7,378 nucleotides of DNA from Clostridia bacterium (GTDB taxonomy: Bacteria > Bacillota_A > Clostridia > Oscillospirales > CAG-272): assembly GCA_017630995.1 (NCBI GenBank), contig JAGBUD010000048.1:1-7378 (forward strand), written 5' to 3'. Position 1 is the first letter of the stretch. Every line of letters starts with the position of its first letter. Shown in pieces: positions 4,767 to 7,378 of the stretch. The position numbers were made by a program, and so were the translations under genes. The notes under the pieces are model-generated. The model had not been told where the DNA came from. It saw only the letters and a program-made list of their open reading frames with translations, and searched no databases.

Positions 4767-6512
4767 ATGGCATTTGACGCTTGTATGATGAGGGCGGTGC
4801 TTTTTGAAATATCGGAGCGCTTTGCCGACGCGAAAATAGAAAAGGTGCTCCAGCCGCAAAATGACGAGATTGACCTTGTGATTCATTGCGGAAGAAATAA
4901 TGCAAGACTTGTTTTTAACGTCGGCCCCAACGCGCCGCGCTTGCAGCTTTCAAGCATAGCAAAGGAAAATCCGCAAAAAGCTCCCGCGTTTTGTATGCTG
5001 CTCCGCAAGCATTTGATTGGCGCGCGAATAGTGAAAATCGAGCAACCCGGATTCGATAGAATCGCGGTTTTCACCCTTTCTTGCTATGACGATATGGGTT
5101 TTTCCGTTCAAAGAAAGCTCGTCTGCGAAATTATGGGAAAATACGCAAACCTTGTTTTTGTCGATGAGAGCGATAAAATAATCTCCGCGCTGAAATTTAT
5201 TGATTTCTCTCAAAGCACGGTCCGGCAGATAATTCCGGGCCTTAAATATGAATTGCCCGTGGCGCAAAACAAAATATCTCCGCTTGATTTTGATGAGGAA
5301 ATCTTCCTTCAAAATCTTAATCTTTTTCCGAGTGAGAAAACTGCCGAGAAGTTTATAACCTCAACCTACGGCGGTATCGCAACTCAAATAGCCAGAGAGC
5401 TTGTTTTCAAAGCTACAGCGCAAAACGACGTGCCCGTGTCAAATATTAACGTTGAAAAATTCAAAAATGTAATGTTAAGTTGGCATAAGCTTTTGCGTGA
5501 CCACGTGTATGAGCCTACCGTGGCTTTGGACCTTGAGGGGAAGCCGATAGACTATTCTTATATGAACATAACTTATCTCGGCGACGCCGCAACAGTCGCG
5601 CATTTTGACGATTTTTCGCTTCTTCTCGATAATTATTTTATGGAAAAGGATAGGCACGAAAAAATCAGGCAAAGAGCGCACGATTTGATTTTGCTTATCA
5701 ACAACGCGATAACGAGAACGGAAAAAAAGCTTGCACTTCAGCGCCAATCGCTTCTTGATAGCGAAAAGGGGGCGGAGTATAAAAAGCATGCCGACCTCAT
5801 AACCGCAAACATCTATAGGATTGAGCGCGGAATGGAAAAGATTGCTTGCGTTGACTATTATTCCGATGAATGTCCCGAAATAGAAATCACCCTTGACCAA
5901 AGGCTCTCACCATCGCAAAATGCACAGAGGTATTATAAGCTCTACAACAAAGCCAAAAAGGCAAAAGAGGTCTTGACCGAGCAAATCAAGCTTTGGGAAA
6001 GCGAGCTTCTCTATCTTGACAGTGTTCGCTCATTCCTTGACAGAGCAGAAACCGAGGAGGATATTGCAGAGCTTCGCGAGGAGCTTTACCGCGCAGGATA
6101 TTCTTCCAAACTAAAAAATTACAAGCCGCAAAAAAAGGTGCGCCTTAAACCTATGGAATTTGTGACGAGCGGCGGATATACCGTCCTTGTCGGAAGAAAT
6201 AACATACAAAACGAGCATTTGACCTTTAAAATCGCAACCAAGGACGACGTTTGGTTTCACGTCAAGGATATGCCGGGGTCGCACGTCGTTATGCTAACGG
6301 GTAAGGACGAGCCGTCCGCCGAGGATTACACTGAGGCGGCGCAGCTTGCGGCATACTATTCAAAAGCGGCGGCAGCACCCGTCGCGGTTGATTATACAAG
6401 AGTCAAAAACGTTAAAAAGCCCATCGGCTCAAAGCCCGGATACGTAATTTACAAAACCAATTTTACGGCATTCGTTGAGCCTAAAGCGGACTTGGAGGGG
6501 AACAATGGTTGA
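4767..6512 (+). CDS. rqcH: RqcH (Rqc2/NEMF homolog), ribosome-associated quality control NFACT protein
   Basis: A 581-residue NFACT protein. By family knowledge RqcH binds 50S subunits still carrying peptidyl-tRNA and, with RqcP and tRNA-Ala, adds C-terminal alanine tails that mark stalled chains for degradation. Older annotations call it fibronectin-binding protein A. NFACT-N (about 1-280) shows MAFDACMM, the APAFCMLLRKHL block (72-83), FDRI with D97 and R98 (the residue pair needed for tailing in Bacillus RqcH, here at the same positions), and CEIMGKYANLVF (120-131). A helical, coiled-coil-rich middle (about 297-445) contains ADLITANIYRI and LSPSQNAQRYYKLYNKAK. NFACT-R (about 465-575) carries VLVGRNNIQNEHLTF, DDVWFHVKDMPGSHVV, AAYYSKA and VDYTRVKNVKKPIGSKPG. 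All domains look intact. It starts directly at the cca stop (TAAATG); GGAAGAGG (4748-4755) is the likely ribosome binding site, 11 nt away. Confidence 0.95.
   Translation: MAFDACMMRAVLFEISERFADAKIEKVLQPQNDEIDLVIHCGRNNARLVFNVGPNAPRLQLSSIAKENPQKAPAFCMLLRKHLIGARIVKIEQPGFDRIAVFTLSCYDDMGFSVQRKLVCEIMGKYANLVFVDESDKIISALKFIDFSQSTVRQIIPGLKYELPVAQNKISPLDFDEEIFLQNLNLFPSEKTAEKFITSTYGGIATQIARELVFKATAQNDVPVSNINVEKFKNVMLSWHKLLRDHVYEPTVALDLEGKPIDYSYMNITYLGDAATVAHFDDFSLLLDNYFMEKDRHEKIRQRAHDLILLINNAITRTEKKLALQRQSLLDSEKGAEYKKHADLITANIYRIERGMEKIACVDYYSDECPEIEITLDQRLSPSQNAQRYYKLYNKAKKAKEVLTEQIKLWESELLYLDSVRSFLDRAETEEDIAELREELYRAGYSSKLKNYKPQKKVRLKPMEFVTSGGYTVLVGRNNIQNEHLTFKIATKDDVWFHVKDMPGSHVVMLTGKDEPSAEDYTEAAQLAAYYSKAAAAPVAVDYTRVKNVKKPIGSKPGYVIYKTNFTAFVEPKADLEGNNG
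6494..6500 (+). promoter_or_regulatory. Ribosome binding site of mnmM inside the rqcH 3' end
   Basis: GGAGGGG lies within the last codons of rqcH, 4 nt before ATG 6505. It favours 6505 over the in-frame upstream start at 6475, which has no such site. Confidence 0.85.
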
Positions 6513-7086
6513 TTTGAAGGAGCTTCATAAAAAATTTATTCTTGAACATCTCTCGGAGGGAGACGTTGCCGTTGATTTCACAATGGGAAACGGAAACGAC
6601 ACGCTTTTCTTGTCGGAAACGGTCGGAGAAACGGGCAGAGTGTACGCCTTTGACGTTCAAGAGGCGGCGCTTGCTTCAACCGAGGCAAGGCTTCGCGCGG
6701 CGGGAGCGCCGGAAAATTATAAGCTTATATGTGCATCTCATCACCTCGTAAAGGATTACGTCAAGGAGCCGATAGATGCCGGGATGTTTAATCTCGGATA
6801 TTTACCGGGCAGCGGACAGAAGGCCCTGACGACCATGAGAGAAACTACTATGCCTGCGGTTGAAGCGGCAATCGAGCTTTTGAAGCCTGACGGAGCGCTT
6901 ATAATCGCGGTGTATCCCGGGCACGAGGAGGGAGCTCTCGAGGGGGAAATGCTCCGCGAATACTTTGAAAAAACGTCGCGATTTAAGATTTGCCCGACGG
7001 AAATTCGCATACTCAATTCACCAAGTTCGCCTTATTTCTTTCTCGTTGAGAAAAATCCGCGCGCCGAGATGCCGAAGCTTGATTGA
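6505..7086 (+). CDS. mnmM: SAM-dependent methyltransferase of the YtqB/MnmM family (tRNA U34)
   Basis: A 193-residue Rossmann-fold methyltransferase of the family annotated as putative rRNA methylase (PF06962) and called YtqB in Bacillus. There the protein has been renamed MnmM because it methylates nm5(s2)U34 to mnm5(s2)U34 in tRNAs such as Lys, Glu and Gln. Visible motifs are the SAM-binding loop VDFTMGNGNDT (23-33), acidic D50 in VYAFDVQ (motif II), FNLGYLPGSGQK (95-106), the TTMRETT substrate-side segment (109-115), VYPGHEEG (136-143), and the C-terminal SPSSPYFFLVEK (172-183). Length is typical. The ATG overlaps the rqcH stop by 8 nt (6505-6512), so translation is probably coupled. The gene assignment to the family is firm; the exact substrate here rests on homology. 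No clear terminator follows before the rpsO promoter. Confidence 0.9.
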   Translation: MVDLKELHKKFILEHLSEGDVAVDFTMGNGNDTLFLSETVGETGRVYAFDVQEAALASTEARLRAAGAPENYKLICASHHLVKDYVKEPIDAGMFNLGYLPGSGQKALTTMRETTMPAVEAAIELLKPDGALIIAVYPGHEEGALEGEMLREYFEKTSRFKICPTEIRILNSPSSPYFFLVEKNPRAEMPKLD

Positions 7087-7130
7087 TTTTAAGCTGTAAA
7101 GGCGCAATAAAACTTTTTTTGCAAAAACTA

Positions 7131-7159
7131 TTTACTTTTTTAAAAGTTTATGTTATAAT
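7131..7159 (+). promoter_or_regulatory. Promoter of rpsO
   Basis: TATAAT (7154-7159) with a TGT extended -10 and TTTACT (7131-7136) at a 17-bp spacing; the -35 is weaker than the others in the window. Start expected near 7166, where the structured leader begins. Between the mnmM stop (7086) and this promoter there is only AT-rich DNA with no convincing hairpin terminator. Confidence 0.82.
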
Positions 7160-7165
7160 ACCATT

Positions 7166-7270
7166 TGGCCTATGCCTCAGTAATGCGTATGGCCTATACT
7201 CTGCTTAGGAATTATTCCTTTTCGTGGTATAGGCGATTCACCCGCGTTTTACTTGGGCACAGGAGAAAAA
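7166..7270 (+). promoter_or_regulatory. Structured rpsO leader, candidate S15 autoregulatory RNA
   Basis: The untranslated leader of about 127 nt holds several complementary segments. GCCTATGCC (7168-7176) can pair over 9 bp (one G-U) with GGTATAGGC (7226-7234). GCCTATAC (7192-7199) can pair perfectly over 8 bp with GTATAGGC (7227-7234). These pairings exclude each other. GGCCTATGC (7167-7175) can also fold with GCGTATGGCC (7185-7194), leaving one bulged T. AGGAA/TTCCT (7207-7211/7215-7219) forms a local hairpin, and in the outer pairing GTAT/ATAC (7187-7190/7196-7199) gives a second arm, a three-way junction. Ribosomal protein S15 is known to repress its own mRNA through junction-type leaders in several bacterial phyla, so autoregulation is the natural reading. 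I cannot match this to a specific published leader class. A second AGGAG (7261-7265) lies upstream of the true ribosome binding site. Confidence 0.65.
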
Positions 7271-7292
7271 TATTAAGAAAGGTGAAGACAAA

Positions 7293-7378
7293 ATGATTTC
7301 AAAGGAAACCAAGACTCAGATCATCGAAGAGTACAAGATCAACGAGAGAGACACCGGCTCCCCCGAGGTTCAGGTTGC
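7293..7378 (+). CDS. rpsO: 30S ribosomal protein S15, N-terminal part (runs off right edge)
   Basis: 28 codons are visible before the window ends. The start MISKETKTQIIEEYKINERD followed by TGSPEVQV is the S15 signature, with the near-invariant DTGSPEVQV block at about residues 20-28 that lies at the start of the rRNA-binding helical bundle. S15 is an early-binding protein of the 30S central domain, contacting the 16S three-way junction. The ATG at 7293 has AAAGGTGA (7278-7285) 7 nt upstream. Expression is likely set by the leader at 7166-7270. Confidence 0.95.
   Translation, partial: MISKETKTQIIEEYKINERDTGSPEVQV

Noticed and set aside
7108..7148. AACTTTT/AAAAGTT inverted repeat after mnmM as a terminator
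   Set aside because: All A-T pairs, no GC core, and it overlaps the rpsO promoter spacer. More likely AT-rich composition.

Overview
The window reads as ordinary chromosomal DNA from a low-to-moderate GC Firmicute, most likely an uncultured member of the Clostridia. The basis is the strong AGGAGG-type ribosome binding sites, the sigma-A promoters with 17-bp spacers, a tRNA-Gln gene that encodes its own CCA, and Firmicute-type RqcH, MnmM-like and class II CCA-adding proteins. Genus cannot be called from the sequence alone. There are no mobile elements, CRISPR arrays or rRNA genes.

Layout, left to right. (1) Positions 1-451, minus strand: the N-terminal part of an EamA/DMT-family membrane transporter that runs off the left edge, with its promoter at 485-513. 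(2) Positions 606-756: a compact, self-contained tRNA-Gln(UUG) unit with a perfect-consensus promoter, the tRNA, and a 36-nt perfect palindromic terminator that begins right after the CCA. (3) Positions 820-2806: a probable two-gene unit with a YwaF/TIGR02206-type seven-helix membrane protein followed by a stand-alone EutH-type ethanolamine transporter, ending at a bidirectional terminator. (4) Positions 2837-3442, minus strand: an unrecognised protein with two membrane helices and a C-terminal zinc ribbon. It is transcribed divergently from (5). (5) Positions 3582-7086: a tight three-gene operon cca - rqcH - mnmM (stop-to-start spacing 0 nt, then an 8-nt overlap). (6) Positions 7131-7378: the rpsO promoter, a structured leader, and the first 28 codons of ribosomal protein S15.

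Regions 2, 5 and 6 share a translation theme. They hold a tRNA whose U34 should be an MnmM substrate, the enzyme that maintains tRNA 3' CCA ends, the RqcH factor that rescues stalled 50S subunits with tRNA-Ala, the U34 methyltransferase, and a ribosomal protein gene. The YwaF-like/EutH pair is the least explained part by function.

I do not see a clearly new multi-gene system. The best leads are the rpsO leader, where one segment can pair with either of two upstream repeats; the A1-U72 pair in tRNA-Gln; the pairing of EutH with a TMEM164-like membrane protein without other eut genes; and the back-to-back consensus promoters at 3485-3549.
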